Below are positions 1 to 5,992 of a stretch of 6,261 nt of DNA, piece by piece. The notes under the pieces are model-generated. The model was not told where the DNA came from, searched no databases, and saw only the letters and a program-made list of their open reading frames with translations. The translations under genes and the position numbers were made by a program. Position 1 is the first letter of the stretch. Every line of letters starts with the position of its first letter. This stretch comes from Azoarcus sp. (lineage in GTDB: Bacteria; Pseudomonadota; Gammaproteobacteria; Burkholderiales; Rhodocyclaceae): assembly GCA_031285365.1 (NCBI GenBank), contig JAITWP010000145.1:1-6261 (forward strand). The letters run 5' to 3'.

Positions 1-341
1 CGGGCTTCCGTTACCTTGAGCGCCACCGCTTTTTCCGGGTTGCGTTCCACAAAGACTTCCACATCGACGGTGATCGAGGATCTCCCCTCTGCCACGACTT
101 CCGAGTAGAAACTCACCAGATCGCCCACCGAGACGGGCTGCTTGAAAACGAAGGAGTTGACCGCTACCGTGGCGACCCGCGAGCGTGCGCGACGGCGGGC
201 GGCGACCGAACCGGCAATATCGACCATCGACATGATCCAGCCACCGAACACGTCACCCGCCGGGTTGAGGTCGGCGGGTAGGGGGACGACCCGTAACGCA
301 GGCTGGCGTTCGCATGAACATGCTGTTTTCTTGTCGCTCAT
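1..341 (-). CDS. yciA: YciA-type acyl-CoA thioesterase (partial, C-terminus off the left edge)
   Basis: Hotdog-fold thioesterase that hydrolyses acyl-CoA to free acid and CoA in the cytoplasm. Translating the minus strand from the ATG at 341-339 gives 113 complete codons beginning MSDKKTACSCERQPALRVV. The family signature is clear: LNPAGDVFGGWIMSMVDIAG at about residues 25-44, matching the N-x-x-GD-(I/V)-FGGW-x-MS-x-x-D pattern of YciA. The Asp in GDVFGGW (residue 30) corresponds to the catalytic acid of the family. Further on come FVFKQPVSVGDLV and SITVDVEVFVER, the usual central strands. Known YciA proteins are about 130-155 residues, so only a short C-terminal tail is missing. A weak AAGG lies about 7 nt before the start. 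The gene is divergent from argS. The N-terminal CSC is not part of a lipobox, and no signal peptide is seen. Family assignment is firm; the natural substrate cannot be read from sequence. Confidence 0.92.
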   Translation of the reverse strand, partial: MSDKKTACSCERQPALRVVPLPADLNPAGDVFGGWIMSMVDIAGSVAARRRARSRVATVAVNSFVFKQPVSVGDLVSFYSEVVAEGRSSITVDVEVFVERNPEKAVALKVTEA

Positions 342-380
342 CTTGTTGCCTTATGAAGAGATGGGAAGGGGAACTGCCCT

Positions 381-409
381 TATATAGTACCGCCGTCATT
401 CACTGTGCC
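381..409 (-). promoter_or_regulatory. candidate promoter for the thioesterase gene (leftward)
   Basis: On the minus strand a TATATA hexamer (plus-strand 381-386) follows a GGCACA (404-409) at a 17-bp spacing. The -10 matches the sigma-70 consensus at 5 of 6 positions, the -35 at only 3 of 6. Transcription would start near 374 and leave a leader of about 33 nt before the ATG at 341. The -35 abuts the rightward TATAAT at 412-417, so the two promoters would overlap. This is inference from motif spacing only. Confidence 0.25.
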
Positions 410-411
410 GA

Positions 412-417
412 TATAAT
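412..417 (+). promoter_or_regulatory. candidate -10 element for the argS transcript
   Basis: A perfect TATAAT lies 46 bp upstream of the argS ATG. A start near 424 would give a leader of about 40 nt. No recognisable -35 is present at 16-18 bp upstream (ACCGCC at the 17-bp position) and there is no TGn extension, so the promoter is either activator-dependent or weak, or the hexamer is fortuitous. Its position in the divergent gap supports it being real. Confidence 0.4.
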
Positions 418-463
418 GATCCGCTGCTTCAACTTCCATCCCGGCATTTTTCCGTTTTCTTCC

Positions 464-2230
464 ATGAGCATCGACCCCAAGACACTACTGACCGAACTGA
501 TTCACGCCTCCCTGAAGAGCGTGGCTCCGGAACATGCCGACACGCCCATTTTGCTGGAACGGCCACGGCAGGCGGGGCATGGCGATTTTGCCACCAACAT
601 TGCCATGCAACTGGCCCGGACGCTCAAGCGCAACCCGCGCGAACTGGCGGGGCTGTTGTGTGCCGAGTTGCCGCCTTCCCAATGGGTGAAAAAGGCCGAG
701 GTGGCCGGAGCGGGTTTCATCAACTTCACCGTCGACTCAAAAGTGAAAACGGCAGTGGTGCGCGAGGCGCTCGCCCAGGGCAGGGACTGGGGGCGCGGCG
801 CGGCCAGGGGCGTGAAGGTGCAGATCGAGTTCGTGTCGGCCAATCCGACCGGGCCGTTGCACGTAGGGCATGGGCGCGGAGCCGCCTACGGCGCATCATT
901 GGCCGATGTGCTCGCTTTCGCCGGGTTCGAGGTGAGCCGTGAGTATTATGTCAATGACGCCGGACGGCAGATGGACATCCTGGCTCTGTCGACCTGGCTG
1001 CGTTATCTGGCGCTGTTCGGCATCGAGGTCGAATTGCCGCCCAACGCTTATCAGGGCGAATACGTGGCCGAGATGGCTCGGGAACTGCGCAACGCGCACG
1101 GAGATCGTTTCGCGCAGGTGAGAGCTGCCGACGTGCTGGCCGGTGCGCTGGAACTGCCGCCCGTGGATCGCAGTGACGACAGGGAAGCCAAGGCGCAGCG
1201 CGAACAACATCTGGATGTGCTGATCGCCAACGCCAAACGTCTGCTTGATGAAGATTATCAATGGGTGCTCGGCTTTGCCCTCAATGAACAACTCGGCGAC
1301 GTGCGCGACGATTTGCAGGAATTCGGCGTGCGTTTCGACAAATGGTTCTCGGAACGCAGCCTCTTCGATACGGGGCTGGTCGAGCGGGCCGTGTCTCAAC
1401 TCGAACGCGCGGGTCACGTCTATGTGCAGGACGGCGCGAAGTGGTTTCGTTCCACCGCCTTCGGTGATGAAAAGGATCGTGTCGTGCAGCGCGATAACGG
1501 TATCTACACCTATTTCGCCTCCGACATCGCCTATCATCTCAACAAGTACGAGCGCGGATTTGATCGCATGATCGACATCTGGGGCGCGGATCATCACGGT
1601 TATGTGCCGCGCGTCAAAGGTGCAGTCGAGGCGCTGGGACTCGATCCGGCGCGGCTGGATGTGGCGCTGGTGCAGTTTGCCGTGCTCTATCGGAATGGGC
1701 AAAAAACGTCGATGTCGACTCGTGCGGGTGAATTCGTGACCCTGCGCGAACTGCGCAACGAAGTCGGCAAGGATGCCTGCCGTTTTTTCTACGTGTTGCG
1801 CAAGAGCGACCAGCATCTCGATTTCGATCTCGATCTCGCCAAGAGCCAGAGCAATGAAAACCCCGTGTACTATGTGCAGTACGCGCACGCGCGGGCCTGT
1901 TCCGCGTTGCGAAAGTGGGGAGGCGAGTTGGCAGGACTGGCAACGGCTGATACCGGGGTGTTGACCAGTGAACACGAATTGGGACTGTGCACGCAACTGA
2001 CAGCGTTTCCTGAGGTCGTACAGGCGGCGGCAGACGATTACGCGCCACACCAGATTGCGTTCTACCTCAGGGAACTGGCGGCCGACTTCCATAGCTGGTA
2101 CAACGCCGAACGCATGCTGGTCGATGATGAAGCCGTGAAGCTGGCGCGTTTGGCGCTGGCTGGGGCGGTTCGTCAGACATTGGCGAATGGGTTGGCCCTT
2201 CTGGGGGTGTCCGCACCCGAAACGATGTAA
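464..2230 (+). CDS. argS: arginyl-tRNA synthetase (ArgRS, class I)
   Basis: Cytoplasmic class I synthetase that charges tRNA-Arg with arginine using ATP. The product is 588 aa, close to the roughly 577 aa of E. coli ArgS. Visible in order: the N-terminal tRNA-binding domain with RPRQAGHGDFATNIAMQLA (residues about 33-51); the HIGH-type signature VSANPTGPLHVGHGRG (HVGH at 133-136); the arginine/ATP-site segments YYVNDAGRQM (161-170) and WGADHHGYVPR (373-383); the KMSKS-loop equivalent SMSTRAGEFVTL (416-427); and the anticodon-binding domain with NPVYYVQYAHAR (466-477). The loop lacks the canonical lysines, which is normal for ArgRS. The frame is open upstream to 314, but the ATG at 464 is chosen because MSIDPKTLLTELIHASL is the typical N-terminus; the extension would run through the probable promoter. 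No Shine-Dalgarno is visible before 464. It is followed after 48 bp by the SPOR gene, a familiar neighbour. Confidence 0.97.
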   Translation: MSIDPKTLLTELIHASLKSVAPEHADTPILLERPRQAGHGDFATNIAMQLARTLKRNPRELAGLLCAELPPSQWVKKAEVAGAGFINFTVDSKVKTAVVREALAQGRDWGRGAARGVKVQIEFVSANPTGPLHVGHGRGAAYGASLADVLAFAGFEVSREYYVNDAGRQMDILALSTWLRYLALFGIEVELPPNAYQGEYVAEMARELRNAHGDRFAQVRAADVLAGALELPPVDRSDDREAKAQREQHLDVLIANAKRLLDEDYQWVLGFALNEQLGDVRDDLQEFGVRFDKWFSERSLFDTGLVERAVSQLERAGHVYVQDGAKWFRSTAFGDEKDRVVQRDNGIYTYFASDIAYHLNKYERGFDRMIDIWGADHHGYVPRVKGAVEALGLDPARLDVALVQFAVLYRNGQKTSMSTRAGEFVTLRELRNEVGKDACRFFYVLRKSDQHLDFDLDLAKSQSNENPVYYVQYAHARACSALRKWGGELAGLATADTGVLTSEHELGLCTQLTAFPEVVQAAADDYAPHQIAFYLRELAADFHSWYNAERMLVDDEAVKLARLALAGAVRQTLANGLALLGVSAPETM

Positions 2231-2245
2231 CAATTCAGTAAGATT

Positions 2246-2260
2246 GGTGGCGTTGCCGCC
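2246..2260 (+). other. intercistronic hairpin between argS and the SPOR gene
   Basis: GGTGGC (2246-2251), loop GTT, GCCGCC (2255-2260) can form a 6-bp stem with one G-U pair. It has no following T-run, so it is not a Rho-independent terminator. It ends 18 nt before the preferred GTG start of the SPOR gene and 6 nt before the alternative ATG. It could stabilise an mRNA end or tune initiation, or be chance in GC-rich DNA. Confidence 0.25.
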
Positions 2261-2268
2261 GCAGAAAT

Positions 2269-2272
2269 GGAG
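2269..2272 (+). promoter_or_regulatory. ribosome binding site deciding the SPOR gene start
   Basis: GGAG sits 6 nt before the GTG at 2279. The in-frame ATG at 2267 overlaps this motif and has no Shine-Dalgarno in range, so the GTG is preferred. The choice adds or removes only four residues (MEFP). Confidence 0.5.
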
Positions 2273-2278
2273 TTTCCA

Positions 2279-2917
2279 GTGAGCCGTAAAAGCAGAAATT
2301 TGCGTTCTTCCAGACGGCCTTCGCATAGCCGGGGCGGGACGATCCTGGGTGTTTTCGTCGGTATGATCCTGGGAGCCATCATCGTTACCGTTGCGGTGCT
2401 GTTCTTCAACAGGAGCGACAACCCATTCAGCCAAAGTTCCTCGACGAAGCCGGGAACACCCACGACCGTGGCGCCGCAGTCAACGGGAACGCCTGCAACT
2501 CCGGACGACACGACTGCACCAACTGCTCCGACGGTAGCAGCATTGCCGGGAAAGCCCGGGGATCGTCCGGTAGAAAAGCCGGATTACACTTTTTTCAACA
2601 CCCTGCCGAGTGGAGAGCCCGCGTCGACGCCGTCGCCTGTGCCGCCGCCGCCCAGTGCTCCCCCGGTGCAGAGTCCTGCCGAAAAACCGATGTACCTGCA
2701 ACTGGGGGCTTTCGAGAATGCGCAGCAGGCTGATGATATCAGGGTGCAGTTAGTGCTGCTGGGGCTTGATCGTATCGTTACTCAGCGAACACAATTGGCC
2801 GATGGACGGGTCGTGCACCGTATCCGTATCGGGCCGTTTACCAATCGCGAAGATTTGAAGGCGATGCGTGCCAGGGTGGTTTCAAACGGTTTCAGCCCCG
2901 ATGAGGTTTCCAACTGA
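2279..2917 (+). CDS. SPOR domain-containing membrane-anchored protein (FtsN-like layout)
   Basis: Probable inner-membrane protein with a periplasmic SPOR domain; SPOR domains bind glycan strands lacking stem peptides and often direct proteins to the division septum. From the GTG start the product is 212 aa (216 from the ATG at 2267). Visible parts: a basic cytoplasmic N-terminus with many Arg/Lys/Ser (1-20); one transmembrane segment TILGVFVGMILGAIIVTVAV (21-40, continuing to about 43); a Pro/Thr/Ser-rich linker (about 44-137) with a PPPP stretch; and a C-terminal SPOR domain (about 138-208) containing YLQLGAFENAQQADDIRVQL and RIRIGPFTNREDL. A juxtamembrane DYTFFNTLPSGE (102-113) resembles a motif common in betaproteobacterial members. 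Order and topology match FtsN, but there is no basis to name it ftsN. It lies between argS and dsbA, 64 bp before the latter. Confidence 0.9.
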   Translation: MSRKSRNLRSSRRPSHSRGGTILGVFVGMILGAIIVTVAVLFFNRSDNPFSQSSSTKPGTPTTVAPQSTGTPATPDDTTAPTAPTVAALPGKPGDRPVEKPDYTFFNTLPSGEPASTPSPVPPPPSAPPVQSPAEKPMYLQLGAFENAQQADDIRVQLVLLGLDRIVTQRTQLADGRVVHRIRIGPFTNREDLKAMRARVVSNGFSPDEVSN

Positions 2918-2969
2918 GAGTCCCCGTCCGCGAGCGTTTTACGTCGTTATCTGTTTGTTTGATCGTACT

Positions 2970-2974
2970 GGGAG
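2970..2974 (+). promoter_or_regulatory. ribosome binding site of dsbA
   Basis: GGGAG lies 7 nt before the ATG at 2982. It decides the start, since the frame is open back to an ATG at 2868 inside the SPOR gene. Starting at 2982 places a signal peptide exactly at the N-terminus. Confidence 0.75.
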
Positions 2975-2981
2975 TTCGAAT

Positions 2982-3611
2982 ATGAATCGTCGTAATGCCC
3001 TGCAACAACTTGGTGCGTTGGCGCTGCTTGCCAGTCCGGTGGGTCTTGCCCTGGGGCAGGCGGAAGGGAGTTTCAAGGTTTTGCAATCTCCGGTGCCGAC
3101 CAATATGCCAAGCAAGATAGAAGTGCTGGAGTTCTTCCACTACGGCTGCTCACACTGTCAGCATTTTGAACCGCTGGTTGCAAAATGGGCCAAAAGCTTG
3201 CCCCCCGACGTGGTGTTCGTGCAGGTTCCGACAATCTGGAGCAAGTCGCTTGAAGGCTTGGCACGCCTGTACTACACGCTCCTGGTTGTGAAGCGGCCCG
3301 ACCTGCATGTGAAGATTTTCAGTGACGTGCAGGAAAAGGGGTTGGCACTCGACAAACCGGAAATCCTGAGAAATTGGGCCAAGGCAAACAAGCTGGATGT
3401 GTCGGCTTTCATAGGTGCTTACGAATCGTTTGGGGTACAAACACAAGTCAGGCGAGCCCAGCAGCTTGTCAATGCCTACAGGATCGAGTCTGTGCCAACG
3501 ATGGCGGTGGCGGGGCGTTTCCTGACATCGGCGGACATGGCAGGCAATAGCCATGAAGCCACGCTCAAGGTCGTCGATGGATTGATCGAACGTGTACGCA
3601 AGGGGGGATGA
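2982..3611 (+). CDS. dsbA: thiol:disulfide interchange protein DsbA (periplasmic oxidase)
   Basis: Periplasmic thioredoxin-fold oxidoreductase that introduces disulfide bonds into exported proteins and is normally reoxidised by DsbB (not in this window). The product is 209 aa, normal for DsbA. The N-terminus is a signal peptide: MNRRNALQQL, hydrophobic core GALALLASPVGLAL, likely cleavage after GQA (residue 27). The two arginines resemble a Tat motif only loosely, so Sec export is more likely. The mature part has VLEFFHYGCSHCQHFEPL with the redox motif C56-S-H-C59 and, near the C-terminus, IESVPTMAVAGRF with the conserved cis-proline (P172). The dipeptide is Ser-His rather than the more common Pro-His. 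The helical insertion between these motifs is of usual length. The start at 2982 is supported by a strong Shine-Dalgarno and by the signal peptide. It follows argS and SPOR genes, as in many betaproteobacteria. Confidence 0.94.
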   Translation: MNRRNALQQLGALALLASPVGLALGQAEGSFKVLQSPVPTNMPSKIEVLEFFHYGCSHCQHFEPLVAKWAKSLPPDVVFVQVPTIWSKSLEGLARLYYTLLVVKRPDLHVKIFSDVQEKGLALDKPEILRNWAKANKLDVSAFIGAYESFGVQTQVRRAQQLVNAYRIESVPTMAVAGRFLTSADMAGNSHEATLKVVDGLIERVRKGG

Positions 3612-3660
3612 AAGGGGAGTGAGTTTTCAACTCTCGATTTCCTGAGTCTGTAGCCATTTC

Positions 3661-4152
3661 ATGTCGTTCAAATTTCCTTCGTTCATGACAGCTTTTTTTT
3701 CCAGCCAACCTCCCAATGAGTCGTCGCCGGACAAGGGCAAGGCCGTTTTTTCGGGCGGTGATTCAGATGAACGGCGCATTAATCAAAGGTTCGTGGCCAG
3801 ACTGCGTGGCGAACCGTGTTTCTGGGCGTTGATCGGGGAAGAGCGACTGGCGCTCAACGATGTGTCCCTCAAAGGGTTTTCGTTGCCAGCATCCTCAACA
3901 CTCGTCCCCGGCGAACAGTTTGATTTCGTCCTGCAGCGCGAGGGGGTGCCCGACACTATCAGAGGGTGCGCTGAGGTGACCAGTGTGTTCGGCGGGGACT
4001 CCCCTTCTGCGGGCTGTTGCATCATCCAGTTCGAGGGTGACGGCGAGGAACGCCTACAGGATTGGCTGGTGATACACGTCATTCTCAGCGCCACGGTGCG
4101 GATCAGCGAAAAGGATGCTGCCGCGATTGTTTGCGGTCGCTCGCTTGTCTGA
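3661..4152 (+). CDS. single-domain PilZ protein (predicted c-di-GMP receptor)
   Basis: Small predicted cytoplasmic protein of 163 aa. It carries the two-part PilZ signature: RRINQRF with RxxxR at R39-R43, then, 23 residues later, NDVSLKGFSL with DxSxxG at D67-G72. These residues bind cyclic di-GMP in characterised PilZ domains, and both halves are intact. The beta-barrel continues through PGEQFDFVLQREG and ends at AGCCIIQFEG (about 117-126), equivalent to the usual G-x-x-F strand, followed by a helical tail (about 128-145). The first 37 residues are Ser/Pro-rich and probably disordered. There is no other domain, so it would act through a partner protein. Start choice is uncertain: neither ATG 3661 nor the in-frame ATG 3685 has a Shine-Dalgarno. 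A run of eight T (3693-3700) lies in codons 11-14. It sits 49 bp after dsbA and 44 bp before purB, with no obvious functional link. The specific output is unknown. Confidence 0.87.
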   Translation: MSFKFPSFMTAFFSSQPPNESSPDKGKAVFSGGDSDERRINQRFVARLRGEPCFWALIGEERLALNDVSLKGFSLPASSTLVPGEQFDFVLQREGVPDTIRGCAEVTSVFGGDSPSAGCCIIQFEGDGEERLQDWLVIHVILSATVRISEKDAAAIVCGRSLV

Positions 4153-4174
4153 GAATCCAAAAAACACTTTTAAC
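4145..4174 (+). promoter_or_regulatory. possible weak promoter for purB
   Basis: TTGTCT (4145-4150, at the 3' end of the PilZ gene) and TTTAAC (4169-4174) are separated by 18 bp; each matches 4 of 6 consensus positions. Transcription would start about 15 nt before the purB ATG. The surrounding gap is A/T-rich compared with its neighbours. No purine-repressor-like palindrome was recognised. This is a low-confidence inference. Confidence 0.2.
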
Positions 4175-4196
4175 CTCATTTCTCGACAAACCCGCC

Positions 4197-5564
4197 ATGT
4201 CCGACTCGACCCTGCTTGCCCTCTCTCCTCTCGATGGCCGCTATTTCGACAAACTCGAAGAACTACGCGGCCACTTTTCCGAACATGGGCTGATCCACAA
4301 CCGGGTACGGGTGGAAATCGCCTGGCTGAAAGCACTGGCCGCCGAGCCCGAGTTGGTTGAAATCGCGCCATTTTCGCCTGGCACCCTGGCCGAGCTTGAT
4401 GCCGTGGTAGCGCGGTTCGACGCGAAGGACAGCGCCGCGGTAAAAGAGATCGAGGCCACCACCAATCATGATGTCAAGGCGATGGAGTACTGGCTCAAGA
4501 AACGCCTGGGCCATAACGCCGAAGTGATGAAAGTCTCCGAATTCATCCACTTCGCCTGTACTTCGGAAGACATCAACAATACTTCGCATGCCCTGATGCT
4601 CAAGGCTGGTCGTGACGAGGTGTTGCTGCCTGCGCTCGATAAGGTGATTGAGCGTCTGCGCGAACTGGCCCATCGGCACGCTGAACTGCCGATGCTCTCC
4701 CGTACCCACGGGCAACCAGCCAGTCCCACCACGCTGGGCAAGGAAATTGCCAATATCGCTGCCCGCCTGATCCGTGCGCGCGACAGAATTGCCACGGTGA
4801 GTCTCACCGCAAAGTTCAATGGGGCAGTCGGCAACTACAACGCCCATTTCGCTGCCTGGCCGGATTTCGACTGGGAAGCCTTCACCCGCCGTTTCATCGA
4901 ATCGTTTGGGCTGGAATTCAATCCCTGGACCATTCAGATCGAACCTCACGACGCCATGGCGGAACTGTTCGACGCCATGGCACGCGCCAACACCATCGCC
5001 ATCGATGCCTGCCGCGACATCTGGATGTACATCTCGCTGGGTTACTTCAAACAGAAACTCAAGAAAGGTGAAATCGGTTCTTCCACCATGCCGCACAAGG
5101 TCAATCCCATCGACTTCGAGAACGCTGAAGGCAATTTCGGCCTTGCCAACGCGGTGCTGCGCCATTTCAGCGAAAAACTGCCTATTTCGAGAATGCAGCG
5201 CGACCTCACCGATTCCACCGTATTGCGCAACATGGGAGTTGGTTTCGGCCATAGTGTGCTTGGCGCTTCCAGCATGTTGCGCGGTCTTGTCAAACTTGAA
5301 GCCGATCCCGCGCGACTCGCTGCGGATCTCGATGACTGTTGGGAAGTACTCGCCGAACCGATACAAACCCTGATGCGCCGCTTCGGTATTGCCAATCCTT
5401 ATGAACAACTCAAGGAACTCACGCGTGGCAAGGGTGTTACCCGCGATGCCCTGCGCACCTTTGTCGCAATGCTCGATATTCCGCCGGAAGAACGCAAACG
5501 CCTGAGTGCGATGACCCCGACAGACTATGTGGGCAAGGCGGCTGAACTGGCGCGCCGGATCTGA
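4197..5564 (+). CDS. purB: adenylosuccinate lyase
   Basis: Homotetrameric cytoplasmic lyase of the fumarase/aspartase superfamily. It acts twice in purine synthesis: SAICAR to AICAR plus fumarate, and adenylosuccinate to AMP plus fumarate. The product is 455 aa, versus 456 in E. coli PurB, and aligns with it almost without shift. Visible motifs: SPLDGRY at 10-16; EATTNHDVKAMEYWLK (86-101); FACTSEDINNTSHALML (119-135); SRTHGQPASPTTLG (168-181), with the general acid His171; and the flexible signature loop GSSTMPHKVNPIDFENAEGN (294-313), with the catalytic Ser295. Both residues fall at the E. coli numbering. The frame extends upstream to 4062, inside the PilZ gene, but the ATG at 4197 gives the standard N-terminus MSDSTLLALSPLDGRY. 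No Shine-Dalgarno precedes it. The DUF2322-like gene starts 11 bp downstream. Confidence 0.98.
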   Translation: MSDSTLLALSPLDGRYFDKLEELRGHFSEHGLIHNRVRVEIAWLKALAAEPELVEIAPFSPGTLAELDAVVARFDAKDSAAVKEIEATTNHDVKAMEYWLKKRLGHNAEVMKVSEFIHFACTSEDINNTSHALMLKAGRDEVLLPALDKVIERLRELAHRHAELPMLSRTHGQPASPTTLGKEIANIAARLIRARDRIATVSLTAKFNGAVGNYNAHFAAWPDFDWEAFTRRFIESFGLEFNPWTIQIEPHDAMAELFDAMARANTIAIDACRDIWMYISLGYFKQKLKKGEIGSSTMPHKVNPIDFENAEGNFGLANAVLRHFSEKLPISRMQRDLTDSTVLRNMGVGFGHSVLGASSMLRGLVKLEADPARLAADLDDCWEVLAEPIQTLMRRFGIANPYEQLKELTRGKGVTRDALRTFVAMLDIPPEERKRLSAMTPTDYVGKAAELARRI

Positions 5565-5575
5565 AGGGTGGCGTG

Positions 5576-5893
5576 ATGGGTTTTTCCATGTCACTCAAGG
5601 GCCTGCCCGGTATTTCGCATCTGTCCGCCATGGATCTTTTCGCTGCCGATGGGTCACTGGTGGGCACGATAGAAAACAAGCCCGGCCAGATGAGTTCTCT
5701 TGCCGTCTACAATCACCTTGCCCAACTCTATGGTGCGATTACGCCAGAAGCGGCAAGGAAGGGGCTGGAACTCTGCGGTGAGCACAGCGAAGAGGCGAAG
5801 CTAAATCCTGGCAAACACCCCAACATCGACCGCCTGATCGGGCTGATCGAGCGCAACGAAACGCTACGGGTGAAGCAGAAGTTCGCGGTGTGA
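5576..5893 (+). CDS. DUF2322-like small protein, function unknown
   Basis: A 105-aa soluble protein with no signal peptide, membrane segment or catalytic motif that I recognise. Features visible: an N-terminal LKGLPGISHLSAMDLFAADG; a central IENKPGQMSSLAVYNHLAQL; then AARKGLELCGEHSEEAKLNP and GKHPNIDRLI. From memory this pattern (IENKPG, SLAVY-x-LA, KGLEL, HPGKHPNID-like) fits the DUF2322 family of proteobacterial proteins of about 100 aa; a profile search was not possible. The start is ATG 5576, with AAGGG 7 nt upstream; GTG 5573 and ATG 5588 are in-frame alternatives. The gene begins 11 bp after the purB stop, and its Shine-Dalgarno touches that stop codon, so translational coupling is likely. 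That hints at, but does not show, a role near nucleotide metabolism. One cysteine (in ELCGEH) is present. The coding frame is real: clean length, good ribosome site and family-like conservation. Confidence 0.85.
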   Translation: MGFSMSLKGLPGISHLSAMDLFAADGSLVGTIENKPGQMSSLAVYNHLAQLYGAITPEAARKGLELCGEHSEEAKLNPGKHPNIDRLIGLIERNETLRVKQKFAV

Positions 5894-5901
5894 CGGGAGA
5901 A

Positions 5902-5965
5902 ATACGGACATGACGGATACACGTTGATACTTTTCGTATCTGAATTCCGTATAGCATGACCGGAT
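5902..5965 (+). repeat. cluster of short direct and inverted repeats upstream of the DUF3300 gene
   Basis: The 99-bp gap before the exported protein gene holds several nested repeats. ATACGGA (5902-5908) and TCCGTAT (5946-5952) are inverted. GATAC occurs at 5916-5920 and 5926-5930, then as its complement GTATC at 5936-5940, so the three copies sit exactly 10 bp apart, and the last two could form a 5-bp hairpin with loop TTTTC. CATGACGGAT (5909-5918) recurs as CATGACCGGAT (5955-5965). A TTGATA (5924-5929) and a TATAGC (5950-5955) lie in the same stretch, but 20 bp apart, too far for a good sigma-70 promoter. The arrangement suggests operator half-sites on one helical face. No known regulator motif was recognised. 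Confidence 0.45.
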
Positions 5966-5981
5966 GCCCGATAACCTCAAC

Positions 5982-5986
5982 GGAGG
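5982..5986 (+). promoter_or_regulatory. strong ribosome binding site of the DUF3300 gene
   Basis: GGAGG is 6 nt before the ATG at 5993. It excludes the in-frame ATG at 5987, which touches the motif. It is the best Shine-Dalgarno in the window; argS, the PilZ gene and purB have none visible. Confidence 0.8.
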
Positions 5987-5992
5987 ATGATC

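Noticed and set aside
314..463. A 50-residue N-terminal extension of ArgS from ATG 314
   Set aside because: The extension overlaps the divergent thioesterase gene and the TATAAT region, has Cys-rich non-family sequence, and the start at 464 gives the standard ArgRS N-terminus.
1818..1840. Repeated ctcgat/ttcgat hexamers inside argS
   Set aside because: They encode the LDFDLDLA segment typical of ArgRS, so the repeat follows from protein sequence.
896..2434. A 512-codon open frame on the minus strand opposite argS and the start of the SPOR gene
   Set aside because: It mirrors the argS coding frame, crosses the argS-SPOR junction, has a composition rich in His/Arg/Gln with no recognisable domain, and argS is unambiguous. 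Such antisense frames are common in GC-rich genes.
2868..2981. A 38-residue N-terminal extension of DsbA
   Set aside because: It overlaps the SPOR coding end and would bury the signal peptide; ATG 2982 has GGGAG at 7 nt.
3621..3633. GAGTT-TTC-AACTC hairpin after dsbA, considered as a terminator
   Set aside because: The stem is only 5 bp, AT-rich, and not followed by a T-run.
4062..4196. A 45-residue N-terminal extension of PurB
   Set aside because: It overlaps the PilZ coding sequence in another frame; the ATG at 4197 gives the expected 455-aa enzyme.
4263..5594. A 443-codon open frame on the minus strand opposite purB
   Set aside because: It is a shadow of the purB coding frame, with no recognisable domain.
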